Source: UBA6918 sp040754425
GTDB taxonomy: Bacteria > Pseudomonadota > Gammaproteobacteria > Burkholderiales > Thiobacillaceae
NCBI GenBank assembly: GCA_040754425.1
Contig: JBFMCR010000041.1
Location: 1-64,000 of the forward strand
DNA length: 64,000 bases
Reading direction: 5' to 3'
Shown here piece after piece: positions 16,373-25,040 of this stretch; position 1 is the first letter of the stretch, and every line of letters begins with the position of its first letter. The translations under genes were made by a program, and so were the position numbers. Below the pieces are notes generated by a model. That model was not told where the DNA came from. It saw only the letters and a list, made by a program, of their open reading frames with translations, and made no database searches.

Positions 16373-17049
16373 GCTTCGACCTCGCGCAGACGCCACTGCG
16401 CGAACTCAACGCCTTTCTTCACCATGAAGCACCGGCCGGCAGGGTGAAGAAGGTGGTGGTGACCAACCCGGACGGCGCGCACAACATCGCGGTCGGCCTC
16501 GACTGCCCGGTCGAGGTCGAGATCCACGGCCACGCCGGCTATTATGCCGCCGGCATGAACAAGACCGCCACGGTCACCATTTTCGGCAGCGCCGGCACCG
16601 GAGTGGCCGAAAACATGATGTCGGGGCGCGTGCACGTCAAGGGTTTCGCTTCCAACGGCGCCGGTGCCTCCATGCACGGCGGCCTCCTGGTGATCGACGG
16701 CGACGCCGGACTGCGCTGCGGCATCTCTCTGAAGGGCGGCGACATCGTCGTGGGCGGCTCGGTCGGCAGCTTCTCCGCCTTCATGGCCCAGGCCGGGCGC
16801 ATGGTGATCTGCGGCGACGCCGGCGACGCGCTGGGCGATTCGCTGTACGAGGCCGTGCTGTACGTCAAGGGCAGCATCAAGTCGCTCGGCGCCGACGCGC
16901 AGGTCGAGCCCATGACCGAAGCCGACTACGCGACCGTGAGGGAACTGCTAAACGCGGCCGGCATGCGGCACGACCCCAAAGCCTTCAAGCGCGTGGCCTC
17001 GGCCCGCAGCCTTTATCACTGGAACGCCGACGCGAATCAGGAGTATTGA
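16360..17049 (+). CDS. mgsB: N-methylglutamate synthase subunit B (GXGXG domain)
   Basis: 229 residues. It is the glutamate synthase alpha-subunit C-terminal (GXGXG) beta-helix as a separate protein: repeats such as VEVEIHGHAGYYAAGMN, VTIFGSAGTGVAENMMSGRV, GGLLVIDGDAGLRCGISLKG and MVICGDAGDALGDSLYEAVL. It is the structural scaffold of NMG synthase. The first ATG (16360) lies inside the end of mgsA; a second in-frame ATG at 16369 is possible. One base separates it from mgsC. Confidence 0.9.
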   Translation: MDSMSFDLAQTPLRELNAFLHHEAPAGRVKKVVVTNPDGAHNIAVGLDCPVEVEIHGHAGYYAAGMNKTATVTIFGSAGTGVAENMMSGRVHVKGFASNGAGASMHGGLLVIDGDAGLRCGISLKGGDIVVGGSVGSFSAFMAQAGRMVICGDAGDALGDSLYEAVLYVKGSIKSLGADAQVEPMTEADYATVRELLNAAGMRHDPKAFKRVASARSLYHWNADANQEY

Positions 17050-17050
17050 C

Positions 17051-18406
17051 ATGACGAGCCACGACAAAACCCTCTCACGCGAGGAATCCTTCGGCTACGA
17101 CCGCAAGACCATCGATTACATCCGCAACGCCGCGGCCCACGGCCTCTATGAAATCCGCGGCATGGGCGCCAAGCGCAAGCTGCCCAACTTCGACGATCTC
17201 GTCTTCCTCGGCGCCTCGCTGTCGCGCTACCCGCTCGAAGGCTACCGCGAGAAGTGCTCGACCAAAACCGTGCTCGGCACCCGCTTCGCCAAAAAGCCGA
17301 TCGAGCTGGAGATCCCCATCACCATCGCCGGCATGAGCTTCGGCTCGCTCTCGGCCAACGTCAAGGAAGCGCTGGGGCGCGCGGCGAGCGAGGTCGGCAC
17401 CTCGACCACCACCGGCGACGGGGGCATGACGCAGGAGGAAAGACTGTCCTCGAAGACCCTGGTCTACCAGTGCCTGCCCTCGCGCTACGGCTTCAATCCC
17501 GACGACGTGCGCCGCGCCGATGCCATCGAAGTGGTGATCGGCCAGGGTGCCAAGCCCGGCGGCGGCGGCATGCTGCTCGGGCAGAAGGTGTCGGCGCGCG
17601 TGGCCGCCATGCGCACCCTGCCGGAAGGCATCGACCAGCGCTCGGCCAGCCGCCATCCAGACTGGACCGGGCCGGACGATCTGGCCATCAAAATCCAGGA
17701 ACTGCGCGAGATCACCGACTGGGAGAAGCCGATCTACGTCAAGGTCGGCGCCACCCGCACCTTCAACGACGTCAAGCTCGCGGTGCACTCGGGCGCCGAC
17801 GTCGTCGTGGTCGACGGCATGCAGGGCGGCACCGCCGCCACCCAGACCTGCTTCATCGAACACGTCGGCATTCCCACCCTGGCGGCGGTGCGCCAGGCGG
17901 TGGACGCGCTGGAAGACCTCGACATGAAGGGCAAGGTGCAATTGATCGTCTCAGGCGGCATCCGCAGCGGCCCCGACGTGGCCAAGGCCCTGGCCATGGG
18001 TGCCGATGCGGTATCGATCGGCCAGGGCGTGCTGATCGCCCTGGGCTGCAACCACGACAGCTATTTCCAGGACGGCGCGCACCACGACGCCACGGCAGAC
18101 TATGCGGCAATCGGCACAGCACCCGGCTACTGCCACCACTGCCACACCGGCAGGTGCCCGGTCGGCATCACCACCCAGGACGCGGTGCTGGAACAGCGCC
18201 TGGTGCCCGAAGTCGGCGCGCGCCACCTGAAAAATTATTTGAAAACGCTCAACATGGAGCTCACCACCATCGCCCGCGCCTGCGGCAAGAAAAACGTGCA
18301 CCACCTCGAACCCGAGGACCTGGTCGCGCTGACCATCGAGGCGGCGGCGATGGCGCGCGTGCCGCTTGCCGGCACCAACTGGATTCCCGGGGTGGGCGGG
18401 ATGTAA
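17051..18406 (+). CDS. mgsC: N-methylglutamate synthase subunit C (FMN-binding glutamate synthase-like)
   Basis: 451 residues. It matches the FMN and iron-sulfur domain of glutamate synthase: ITIAGMSFGSLSANVKEALG, STTTGDGGMTQEERLSS, AKPGGGGMLLGQKVSARVAA, YVKVGATRTFNDVKLAVHSG, VVDGMQGGTAATQTCFIEHV, and LIVSGGIRSGPDVAKALAMG. A cysteine cluster CHHCHTGRCPVGITTQD near 360-376 would hold a 3Fe-4S centre. It would carry out the reductive transfer that produces N-methylglutamate. Last gene of the cluster, followed by a terminator. Confidence 0.92.
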   Translation: MTSHDKTLSREESFGYDRKTIDYIRNAAAHGLYEIRGMGAKRKLPNFDDLVFLGASLSRYPLEGYREKCSTKTVLGTRFAKKPIELEIPITIAGMSFGSLSANVKEALGRAASEVGTSTTTGDGGMTQEERLSSKTLVYQCLPSRYGFNPDDVRRADAIEVVIGQGAKPGGGGMLLGQKVSARVAAMRTLPEGIDQRSASRHPDWTGPDDLAIKIQELREITDWEKPIYVKVGATRTFNDVKLAVHSGADVVVVDGMQGGTAATQTCFIEHVGIPTLAAVRQAVDALEDLDMKGKVQLIVSGGIRSGPDVAKALAMGADAVSIGQGVLIALGCNHDSYFQDGAHHDATADYAAIGTAPGYCHHCHTGRCPVGITTQDAVLEQRLVPEVGARHLKNYLKTLNMELTTIARACGKKNVHHLEPEDLVALTIEAAAMARVPLAGTNWIPGVGGM

Positions 18407-18431
18407 GCCAGGCGGGCGTGTTTTCCGTGCC

Positions 18432-18468
18432 AAAGCCTTGCCGTTTCAGTGCGGCGAGGCTTTTATTG
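18432..18468 (+). terminator. Rho-independent terminator after mgsC
   Basis: 12-bp stem AAAGCCTTGCCG (18432-18443) / CGGCGAGGCTTT (18452-18463) with one G-T wobble, 8-base loop, then T-rich sequence. It bounds the methylamine cluster. Confidence 0.85.
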
Positions 18469-18521
18469 TCCGCCATCCGGGTTTTGGTTACCCTTGAGCC
18501 CTGACAGGCACAGACAAAACA

Positions 18522-19376
18522 ATGAAATTCACGCCCCAAACCTTTCGCGACTGGAAAACCAAGCGCATCACCCTGCTCGGCATGTCGGGCGTGGGCAAGA
18601 CCCATCTCTCCACGCTGCTGAGGGGGTACGACTGGTTCCATTATTCCGGCGACTACCGCATCGGCACGCGCTATCTCGACGAGCCCATCCTCGACATCAT
18701 CAAGCAGCAGGCCATGCAGGTGCCGTTTTTGCGCGACCTGTTGCGCCGCGACTGGATCGACATCAAGAACAACATCAAGATCCACGACCTCGGCCCGGTG
18801 CTGGCCTTCGTCGGCAAGCTGGGCGGCCCCGAGTGGGGCGGGCTTTCGCTCGAGGAGTTTTCGCGCCGCCAGGCCATGTACCGCGAGGCCGAGATCGCCG
18901 CCATGCGCGACGTGCCCGAGTTCATCCGCAAGGGGCAGGAAATCTACGGCTATCACCACTTCGTCAACGACGTCGGCGGCAGCCTGTGCGAACTGGACGA
19001 GCCGGGCGTGATCGAACTCCTCGCCGAGCACACGCTGATCCTGTACATCCAGACCACCACGCGTGAGGAGGAGGATGCCCTCATCCGCCGCGCGCAGTCC
19101 GACCCCAAGCCGCTCTACTACCGCCCTGCTTTCCTCGCCGAAGCTTTGCCGATGTATTTGCGCGAGAAGGGCCTCGACTACGTGGCGCAGGTCGAGCCCG
19201 ACGATTTCACGCGCTGGGTGTTCCCGCGCCTCTTCCATTCGCGCCTGCCGCGCTACGAAGCGATCGCCGGCCCCCACGGCTATACCGTGACCTCGCAGGA
19301 AATCGCCCGGGTGAAGAGCGAGGCCGATTTCCTCGCCCTGGTGGAAGCCGCCATCGCACGCAAGGAGGGGAACTGA
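18522..19376 (+). CDS. P-loop ATPase adjacent to metA, unknown function
   Basis: 284 residues. Walker A GMSGVGKT lies at 20-27 within ITLLGMSGVGKTHLSTLLR. A probable Walker B-like strand is LAEHTLILYIQTTT. YDWFHYSGDYRIGTRYLDEP and HHFVNDVGGSLCELDEP look like substrate-recognition segments. No membrane span or DNA-binding motif is visible. It is fused operonically to metA (the TGA and ATG share one base). I recall such an ATPase beside metA-type genes in other Proteobacteria but not a defined function; a link to methionine synthesis or sulfur-group activation is inference. Confidence 0.75.
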   Translation: MKFTPQTFRDWKTKRITLLGMSGVGKTHLSTLLRGYDWFHYSGDYRIGTRYLDEPILDIIKQQAMQVPFLRDLLRRDWIDIKNNIKIHDLGPVLAFVGKLGGPEWGGLSLEEFSRRQAMYREAEIAAMRDVPEFIRKGQEIYGYHHFVNDVGGSLCELDEPGVIELLAEHTLILYIQTTTREEEDALIRRAQSDPKPLYYRPAFLAEALPMYLREKGLDYVAQVEPDDFTRWVFPRLFHSRLPRYEAIAGPHGYTVTSQEIARVKSEADFLALVEAAIARKEGN

Positions 19377-20440
19377 TGCCGCTGGTCGCGCACAACGATC
19401 TGCCCACCTTCGAGCGCCTGCGTCGGGAAAGGGTGACGGTGCTCACGCGCGAGCGCGCGGCCAGCCAGGTCATCCGCGAACTGCACGTGGGCCTCCTCAA
19501 CATGATGCCGGACGCCGCGCTGGAAGCGACCGAGCGCCAGTTCTTCCGCCTGGTTGGCGAGAGCAATCCCATCGCCCAGTTCTACGTGCACCCCTTCACC
19601 ATCCCCGAGCTGCCGCGCGGCCCGGCCGCCCAGGCGCACATCGACCGCTACTATGAAAGCTTCGATGCCATCCGCGCGCAGGGGCTGGATGCGCTCATCA
19701 TCACCGGCGCCAATGTCACCCACGCCGACCTGTCGGAAGAGCCGTTCTGGAACCCGCTCATCGAGGTGATCGACTGGGCCTGGGGCAATGTCACTTCGAC
19801 GCTGTGTTCCTGTCTTGCCACGCACGCGGTCATGCAGTTTCGCCACGGCCAGAAGCGCGTGAAGCAGCCGAAAAAGGTGTGGGGCGTGTTCGAGCACAGA
19901 GTCACCGATGCCGGCCATCCGCTGGTGGCGGACGTCAACACCCGTTTCGATGTGCCGCATTCGCGCTGGAACGACATTTCCCGCGCCCAGTTCGAACAGG
20001 CCGGCCTGCACGTGCTGGCGGAAAGCGAAACGGCAGGCGTGCATCTTGCGGTGTCGGCGGACGGCTTGCGCACCGTGTTCTTTCAGGGCCACCCGGAATA
20101 CGACACGGTGTCGCTCTTGAAGGAATACAAGCGCGATGCGCTGCTCGCGGCCCAGGGCAAGCTGGCGCAGCGGCCGCCGTTTCCCGAGCATTACTTCGAC
20201 GACTTCTCGCGCGCGGTGCTAAGCGAGTTTTCCGCCAGGCTGGAAGCGGGCGCAAAGCCGGAGTTTCCCGAGCATCTGCTGCTGCCGCATCTGGACAATA
20301 CCTGGCACGACACCGCGGAGGCCGTGGTCGGCAACTGGATCGGCTGCGTCTACCAGGTGACGCACAGCGACCGCAAACGCCCTTTCATGGACGGCATCGA
20401 CCCCGACGATCCGCTGGGGATATACGGCAAACATGGCTGA
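19376..20440 (+). CDS. metA: Homoserine O-succinyltransferase (MetA family)
   Basis: 354 residues. The family core includes VGLLNMMPDAALEATERQFF, the loop ALIITGANVTHADLSEEPFW, the acyl-accepting Cys-146 in TSTLCSCLATHAVMQF (aligned with Cys-142 of the E. coli enzyme) and the His/Glu pair in FFQGHPEYDTVSLLKEY. It activates homoserine for methionine synthesis. Members of this family may use succinyl- or acetyl-CoA and the sequence does not settle which. It overlaps the ATPase by one base and the following permease gene by eight, so the three genes are coupled. Confidence 0.9.
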   Translation: MPLVAHNDLPTFERLRRERVTVLTRERAASQVIRELHVGLLNMMPDAALEATERQFFRLVGESNPIAQFYVHPFTIPELPRGPAAQAHIDRYYESFDAIRAQGLDALIITGANVTHADLSEEPFWNPLIEVIDWAWGNVTSTLCSCLATHAVMQFRHGQKRVKQPKKVWGVFEHRVTDAGHPLVADVNTRFDVPHSRWNDISRAQFEQAGLHVLAESETAGVHLAVSADGLRTVFFQGHPEYDTVSLLKEYKRDALLAAQGKLAQRPPFPEHYFDDFSRAVLSEFSARLEAGAKPEFPEHLLLPHLDNTWHDTAEAVVGNWIGCVYQVTHSDRKRPFMDGIDPDDPLGIYGKHG

Positions 20441-21545
20441 TCCCGGACTGCAGGCCGCACAGGAGGACGGACGCACGGTGCTTTATGCCACCGGTTCCTG
20501 GGTTCTTGCCAATTTCGGGAAATTTCCTTCCCTCGCCAAACTGCCGGCCGAAGCCGGGGTCGCCCTCGATGCCTCTGGGCTCGATGCGCTCGACACCAGC
20601 GGCGCCTTCAAGCTCATGAACAATCTGCGCGAAGCCGGCGTGGAGCCGGCATCCGTGGAGGTGCGCGGGCTGTCCGACTCCCTGCTGCCGGTCTGGAAAC
20701 TGGTGGCCGAGCATTTTCCCGATGTACAGAAAGCGACGGAAAGAAAGCCCGCCGGAATCATTGCGCAGCTGGGGCTGGGTGCGATCAACACCTTTGAACA
20801 CATCGTCGGCTTCGTCGATTTTGCCGGCAGGCTGGCTGTCGAGAGCTTCAGGCTGGCCAAAGGGCTGCGCGGATTCCGCGGCCGCGAATTCGTGGCGCAG
20901 ATGGAGGCGGTCTTCGTCTACGCCATTCCCATTTCCGCCATGATGATCTTCCTCATGGGCCTGGTGTTTGCCTATCTGATGGGGGTGCAGGCGCAGAAAT
21001 TCGGCGCCAACATCTACGTCGTCGACGGCGTGGCCGCGGCCGTGCTGCGCGAGCTGTCGCCGGTGATCGTCGCCATACTGGTGGCCGGCCGCACCGGCGC
21101 GGCCATTACCGCGCAGCTTGGCACCATGAAGGTGAACGAAGAAATCGACGCGCTGTCCGTGCTGGGACTGTCGCCTTATGCGGTGCTGGTGGTGCCGCGC
21201 ATTCTCGCGCTGTTTCTTGCCCTGCCGCTGCTGGTCTTTCTCGGCGATGTCGCCGGTCTCGTCGGCGGCCTGCTGGTGGCCAAGATGCAACTGGGCCTGG
21301 AGTTTTCCCAGTACTGGGAACGCTTAGACAGCGTGCTGCAAATGACCACCTTCATGGTCGGCGTGGGCAAGGCCCCGGTATTCGCGGTGTTCATCGGCCT
21401 CATCGCCTGCCGCATGGGCATGACGGTCGCGCGCGACGCCCGCAGCGTCGGTCTCAACACCACCTCCACCGTGGTGCAAAGCATCGTGGCCGTGATCGTG
21501 CTCGACGCCGCCTTCGCCATCGCCTTCGTGGAACTGGACATCTGA
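20433..21545 (+). CDS. MlaE-type ABC transporter permease with N-terminal STAS-like domain
   Basis: 370 residues. Residues ~1-105 form a STAS-like domain (ALDASGLDALDTSGAFKLMN). The rest is the MlaE permease: VYAIPISAMMIFLMGLVFAY, LSPVIVAILVAGRTGAAITA, QLGTMKVNEEIDALSVLGLS and MTFMVGV/KAPVFAVFIGLI regions with about five to six spans. It is a paralogue of the Mla phospholipid transport permease; here the STAS partner is fused rather than separate. The start overlaps the metA stop. The ATPase and MCE subunits follow directly. Confidence 0.9.
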   Translation: MADPGLQAAQEDGRTVLYATGSWVLANFGKFPSLAKLPAEAGVALDASGLDALDTSGAFKLMNNLREAGVEPASVEVRGLSDSLLPVWKLVAEHFPDVQKATERKPAGIIAQLGLGAINTFEHIVGFVDFAGRLAVESFRLAKGLRGFRGREFVAQMEAVFVYAIPISAMMIFLMGLVFAYLMGVQAQKFGANIYVVDGVAAAVLRELSPVIVAILVAGRTGAAITAQLGTMKVNEEIDALSVLGLSPYAVLVVPRILALFLALPLLVFLGDVAGLVGGLLVAKMQLGLEFSQYWERLDSVLQMTTFMVGVGKAPVFAVFIGLIACRMGMTVARDARSVGLNTTSTVVQSIVAVIVLDAAFAIAFVELDI

Positions 21546-22300
21546 TGGACGAGATCGTCATCCAGGCCAAGGACGTGGTCACCCGGCTGGGGAACGCGCT
21601 GATCCATGACGGCGTGAGCATGCGCGTGCAGCGCGGCCAGGTGGTGGCGCTGATCGGCGGCAGCGGCAGCGGCAAGTCCGTGCTGCTGAAGGAGATCATC
21701 GGCCTCATCCGTCCGCGTTCCGGCAGCATCGATCTGTTCGGAAAGGACGTCTGGGCGGCGAGCGAGGCCGAGCTGATGCGGCTGCGCCGCCGCTTCGGCG
21801 TGCTGTTCCAGGACGGCGCGCTGTTTTCCTCGCTCACGGTCGAGCAGAACGTGGCGGCGCCGCTGCGCGAGCACACCGAACTGCCGCTCAAGGACTGCCT
21901 GCAACTGGCGCGGCTGAAGATTTCCATGGTCGGTCTGCCGCCTTCGGCCTGCCCGAAAATGCCCAGCGAACTCTCCGGCGGCATGCGCAAGCGCGCGGCG
22001 CTGGCACGCGCGCTTGCGCTCGACCCGGAACTGCTGTTTCTGGACGAGCCCACTTCCGGGCTGGATCCGATTTCGGCGCGCGCTTTCGACCGCCTCATCC
22101 GCCTCTTGTCCGACAGCCTCGGTCTGACGGTCTTTCTGGTCACGCATGACTTGGATACACTGCTGGCGATGGTGGACAGCATCATCGTCCTTGCCGGGGG
22201 CAAGGTGCTGGGGCAGGGCACGGTGGAAGATCTGAAAAAGATCGACGAACCCTGGCTGCGGGATTACTTTTCTGCGCGTTATGTCGAGGAGCATGCCTGA
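21545..22300 (+). CDS. MlaF-type ABC transporter ATP-binding protein
   Basis: 251 residues. Walker A GGSGSGKS, Q-loop VLFQDGALFSS, signature ELSGGMRKRAALARALALDP, Walker B LLFLDEPTSGLDP and H-loop FLVTHDLDTL are all intact. SGGMRKR is the variant typical of Mla/Mkl lipid transporters. It powers the permease encoded just upstream; start and stop codons overlap by one base on each side. Confidence 0.93.
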   Translation: MDEIVIQAKDVVTRLGNALIHDGVSMRVQRGQVVALIGGSGSGKSVLLKEIIGLIRPRSGSIDLFGKDVWAASEAELMRLRRRFGVLFQDGALFSSLTVEQNVAAPLREHTELPLKDCLQLARLKISMVGLPPSACPKMPSELSGGMRKRAALARALALDPELLFLDEPTSGLDPISARAFDRLIRLLSDSLGLTVFLVTHDLDTLLAMVDSIIVLAGGKVLGQGTVEDLKKIDEPWLRDYFSARYVEEHA

Positions 22301-23241
22301 TGGAAGCTGAAGCCCGATACACGCTGGTCGGCACGGTGGTGCTGGCCGTCGCGGCCATGGGCGTGATGGCGATACTCTGGATTGCGGGCAAGACCGATCA
22401 CATGGCTTACCGCCACTACACCATTTATTTCCGCAACCAGTCCATGGACGGGCTGGATGTCGACAGCGCGGTGAAGATGCGCGGAATCAAGGTCGGCACG
22501 GTGACGGAATTCGATTTTTCCACCAAGCCGGACGACGCGGTCAAGGTACTGATCCGGGTGTCGGAACAGGCGCCGGTGCGCGAAGGGGTGAGGGCCTACG
22601 TCAGCCGCAACATCGTGACGGGGCTCGCGAGCATCGAACTGACCAATGTTCCCGACCATGGCAAGCTGCTTACCGAGGCGCCGCCGGGCGAGGATTACCC
22701 GGTCATCGCCGAAGGCAGTTCCGATCTCGACAAGGTGGCCTCTGCAGTATCGAGGATGGCGGAAAACGGCGCCCAGGTGCTGGACAAGATCAACAAGCTG
22801 CTGTCGGAAGAAAACCAGGCGCACCTTGCCGCCACCTTCGCCAATCTGGAGGAGATTTCCAGCCACCTGGTCGACAGCCGCGAAAGCCTGGATGCCGCGG
22901 TACAGGGCATACGCGACGCGTCGGACGAATTCCGCTTTGCCGGCGCCAGCATCGCCCAGGCCGCAACCCGCGCCGAAGGCAGCATCACCGATGTCGGCGA
23001 GAATGCCCAGACGGCCCTGAAGGAGGCCGCGCGCACCCTGGAGAGCCTGCAGACGGAGACCCGGCTGATTTCAGACAGGCTGCAGGCGCTGTCCGATGCC
23101 GGCACCCAGGAACTCGGCGCCATGAGCCGTGACGTGCGCACTGCCGCCGACTCGGTCACGGTGGCGGGGCAGAAATTGTCCAATCCCAAGGCTCTGCTGC
23201 TGGGGCCGGGCAAACAGCAACTCGGTCCGGGGGAAAAATGA
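22300..23241 (+). CDS. MlaD-family (MCE) substrate-binding protein
   Basis: 313 residues. One N-terminal transmembrane helix (about 8-28) anchors a single MCE domain (about 40-120: FRNQSMDGLDVDSAVKMRGI-KVGTV, YVSRNIVTGLASIELTN). A long helical/coiled-coil tail of about 150 residues follows, rich in Ala, Glu and Ser. Such MCE proteins form a hexameric channel for lipids in the periplasm. Fourth gene of the metA-transporter string, overlapping its neighbours by 1 and 4 bases. Confidence 0.92.
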   Translation: MEAEARYTLVGTVVLAVAAMGVMAILWIAGKTDHMAYRHYTIYFRNQSMDGLDVDSAVKMRGIKVGTVTEFDFSTKPDDAVKVLIRVSEQAPVREGVRAYVSRNIVTGLASIELTNVPDHGKLLTEAPPGEDYPVIAEGSSDLDKVASAVSRMAENGAQVLDKINKLLSEENQAHLAATFANLEEISSHLVDSRESLDAAVQGIRDASDEFRFAGASIAQAATRAEGSITDVGENAQTALKEAARTLESLQTETRLISDRLQALSDAGTQELGAMSRDVRTAADSVTVAGQKLSNPKALLLGPGKQQLGPGEK

Positions 23242-23861
23242 ACATGTCCTTGCGCAACCTGGTTTGGCTTTCGCTGGCGCTGGCCTTGTCCGGCTGCGTG
23301 AGTTTCGGATTCGGCGGTGAGGAGGATGCGCCCGCGATCGTCTACTACGTCATGGAAGATGCCGGCCGCACGGGCGCCGAATCGGCGCCGTCGCCATATA
23401 CCCTGTTGCTGGCAGATACCACGGCAGGCGCGTTCTACGATACCGACGGCATGGCCTTCAGCGGCAGGGCCGGCACGCGCGGCTATTACCAGTATGCGCG
23501 CTGGAGCGAGCGCTCCAGCAAGCGTTTCAGCGATCTTTTGCTGGGCCGTCTGGAGCGCGAAAAGATCTTCGCCGCCGTCATGCAGAGCGGCAGCAGCGTG
23601 CGCGGCGACTGGCTGTTGATGACCGACATCCTCGATCTGCACCACGATGCCGCCGAACGGCCCGGCGTGGTGAGAATGGAATTGCGCGCCGAACTCGTCG
23701 ACCTGAAAACCCGCCGGCTGCTGGCAAGGAAGAATTTCGTGCAGACCGTTGCGGTGGACAGTTACGATGCCGTCGGCGCGCACAAGGCCTTCAACCAGGC
23801 AGCCACGCTGATGCTCAACGACATTGCCGACTGGCTCAAGGAACTGGCGGGCAAACCCTGA
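23238..23861 (+). CDS. ABC-type transport auxiliary lipoprotein (PqiC-like)
   Basis: 207 residues. It begins with a lipoprotein signal ending LALSGC; the Cys of the lipobox is near residue 19. The body resembles the PqiC/YmbA auxiliary family (YTLLLADTTAGAFYDTDGMA, ARWSERSSKRFSDLLLGRLE, LRAELVDLKTRRLLARKNF). These outer-membrane lipoproteins pair with MCE transporters. It overlaps the MCE gene by four bases and completes the transporter set (permease, ATPase, MCE, lipoprotein). Confidence 0.85.
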   Translation: MNMSLRNLVWLSLALALSGCVSFGFGGEEDAPAIVYYVMEDAGRTGAESAPSPYTLLLADTTAGAFYDTDGMAFSGRAGTRGYYQYARWSERSSKRFSDLLLGRLEREKIFAAVMQSGSSVRGDWLLMTDILDLHHDAAERPGVVRMELRAELVDLKTRRLLARKNFVQTVAVDSYDAVGAHKAFNQAATLMLNDIADWLKELAGKP

Positions 23862-23907
23862 TCGGTCTATATTGACCGGCAGAAAGACAACGAGGAGGGG
23901 ACACTAC

Positions 23908-24333
23908 ATGATTCGCTGGCTTGCGTTGATACCGATCCTGCTTGTTTCTGCCGCCCAGGCGGAACAGGCGCAGAAATTCGGCGATGTCGAAGTTCACTAC
24001 AATGCCATGCTTTCTACCGGTCTATTGCCGGATGTGGCAAAAAACTACAACATCGACCGCAGCCCGACGCGCGGCATCCTGACCGTGTCGGTGCTGAAAA
24101 AGAATGCCATGGGCGTGGCGCGGCCGATTCCGGCCAGGCTCACCGCCTACATGGTCAATCTCAACAACCAGCTGGGCGACATCAGCATGCGCGAAGTCAG
24201 GGAAGGCGGCGCTATCTATTACCTGGGCGAATTCCGCGTGGTGCCGCCCAACACTCTCAAGTTCACCGTCACGGTGGAAGCCGACGGCGAACCGAAGCGC
24301 GAAGTGACGTTCAACCAGAAGTTTTACAAATAA
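23908..24333 (+). CDS. DUF4426 periplasmic protein
   Basis: 141 residues from ATG 23908, which has GAGGAGGGG in front. A signal peptide (MIRWLALIPILLVSAAQA) is cleaved before EQAQKFGDVEVHYNAMLST. The mature part (LPDVAKNYNIDRSPTRGILT, VSVLKKNAMGVARPIPARLT, FRVVPPNTLKFTVTV) matches the DUF4426 family, of unknown function. It lies 46 bases after the transporter lipoprotein and may be in the same transcript. It ends just before an iterated GTGAGG stretch. Confidence 0.82.
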   Translation: MIRWLALIPILLVSAAQAEQAQKFGDVEVHYNAMLSTGLLPDVAKNYNIDRSPTRGILTVSVLKKNAMGVARPIPARLTAYMVNLNNQLGDISMREVREGGAIYYLGEFRVVPPNTLKFTVTVEADGEPKREVTFNQKFYK

Positions 24334-24364
24334 GTGAGGCGTGAGGAGTCGGGCGTGAGGGATG
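24334..24364. repeat. Iterated 7-nt word (GTGAGG-type) between convergent genes
   Basis: Four consecutive 7-nt units, GTGAGGC-GTGAGGA-GTCGGGC-GTGAGGG, fill the 31-base gap between two convergent stop codons. It resembles one arm of the word-iterated hairpins found elsewhere in the window, without the opposite arm. Confidence 0.5.
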
Positions 24365-25024
24365 TCAGGCCAGCCTGAGCAATCCCCATACGCCGAACCC
24401 CGCCACCAGCAGGCCCGCGGCGCGGCGCACGCTCGGCTTCTGCATGAAGGGCTGGAGCTGCCGGGCAAAAAAGGCCATGCCCAGCAGGTTGGGCAGCGTG
24501 CCAAGACCGAAGGCCAGCATCAGCGCCGCGCCCGAAGCGGCGCTCCCGGCCGCCAGCGCCGCCACCAGCACCGAGTACACCAGGCCGCAGGGCAGCCAGC
24601 CCCAGGCCATGCCGGCGAGCAAGGCGCCGGGCAGGTTTTTTACCGGCAGGAGTTTCCTGAACAGCGGCTGCACGCGAGACCACAGCGCGCCGCCGGTCTT
24701 CTCGAAAATCAGCACCCACTGGTTCCAGCCTGCGAGATAAAGTCCCAGCAGGATCATCACCCCCTGCGCCAGCACATAGAGCGCCGTTTGCAACGGACGG
24801 ATTTCCAGCAGGTCGAGCGTGCCGCCCAGGGCGCCGGCGAGCGCGCCGAACAGCGTGTAGGACAACACGCGCCCGAGGTTGTAGCCAAGATGCAGGCGGA
24901 ATGGCGGCCTGGCGCCGTCGGCGCGGAAGGAAAACGCCGCCACGATGCCGCCGCACATGCCCACGCAATGCACCCCGCCGAAAAGTCCCGCCAGCAGAGC
25001 GGAAAGAAGCGAAAACTCGATCAT
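24365..25024 (-). CDS. DsbD/TauE-like membrane protein with Cys motif
   Basis: 219 residues, about six transmembrane helices. The first span carries GGVHCVGMCGGIVAAF, the Cys-x-x-x-Cys-containing motif of the small DsbD_2/SafE-like membrane proteins that often sit near cytochrome oxidase or copper genes. Other spans include GVMILLGLYLAGWNQWV and LLAGMAWGWLPCGLVYSVL with a second Pro-Cys, consistent with thiol transfer or metal export. No oxidase genes are nearby, so the role is open. Starts at ATG 25024, next to a palindromic element. Confidence 0.78.
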   Translation of the reverse strand: MIEFSLLSALLAGLFGGVHCVGMCGGIVAAFSFRADGARPPFRLHLGYNLGRVLSYTLFGALAGALGGTLDLLEIRPLQTALYVLAQGVMILLGLYLAGWNQWVLIFEKTGGALWSRVQPLFRKLLPVKNLPGALLAGMAWGWLPCGLVYSVLVAALAAGSAASGAALMLAFGLGTLPNLLGMAFFARQLQPFMQKPSVRRAAGLLVAGFGVWGLLRLA

Positions 25025-25040
25025 GGAGTAATGATGTTAA

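Noticed and set aside
18407..18521. Possible SAM-type riboswitch before the ATPase-metA genes
   Set aside because: Only 115 bases are available and they contain the mgsC terminator; no conserved multi-helix core is visible.
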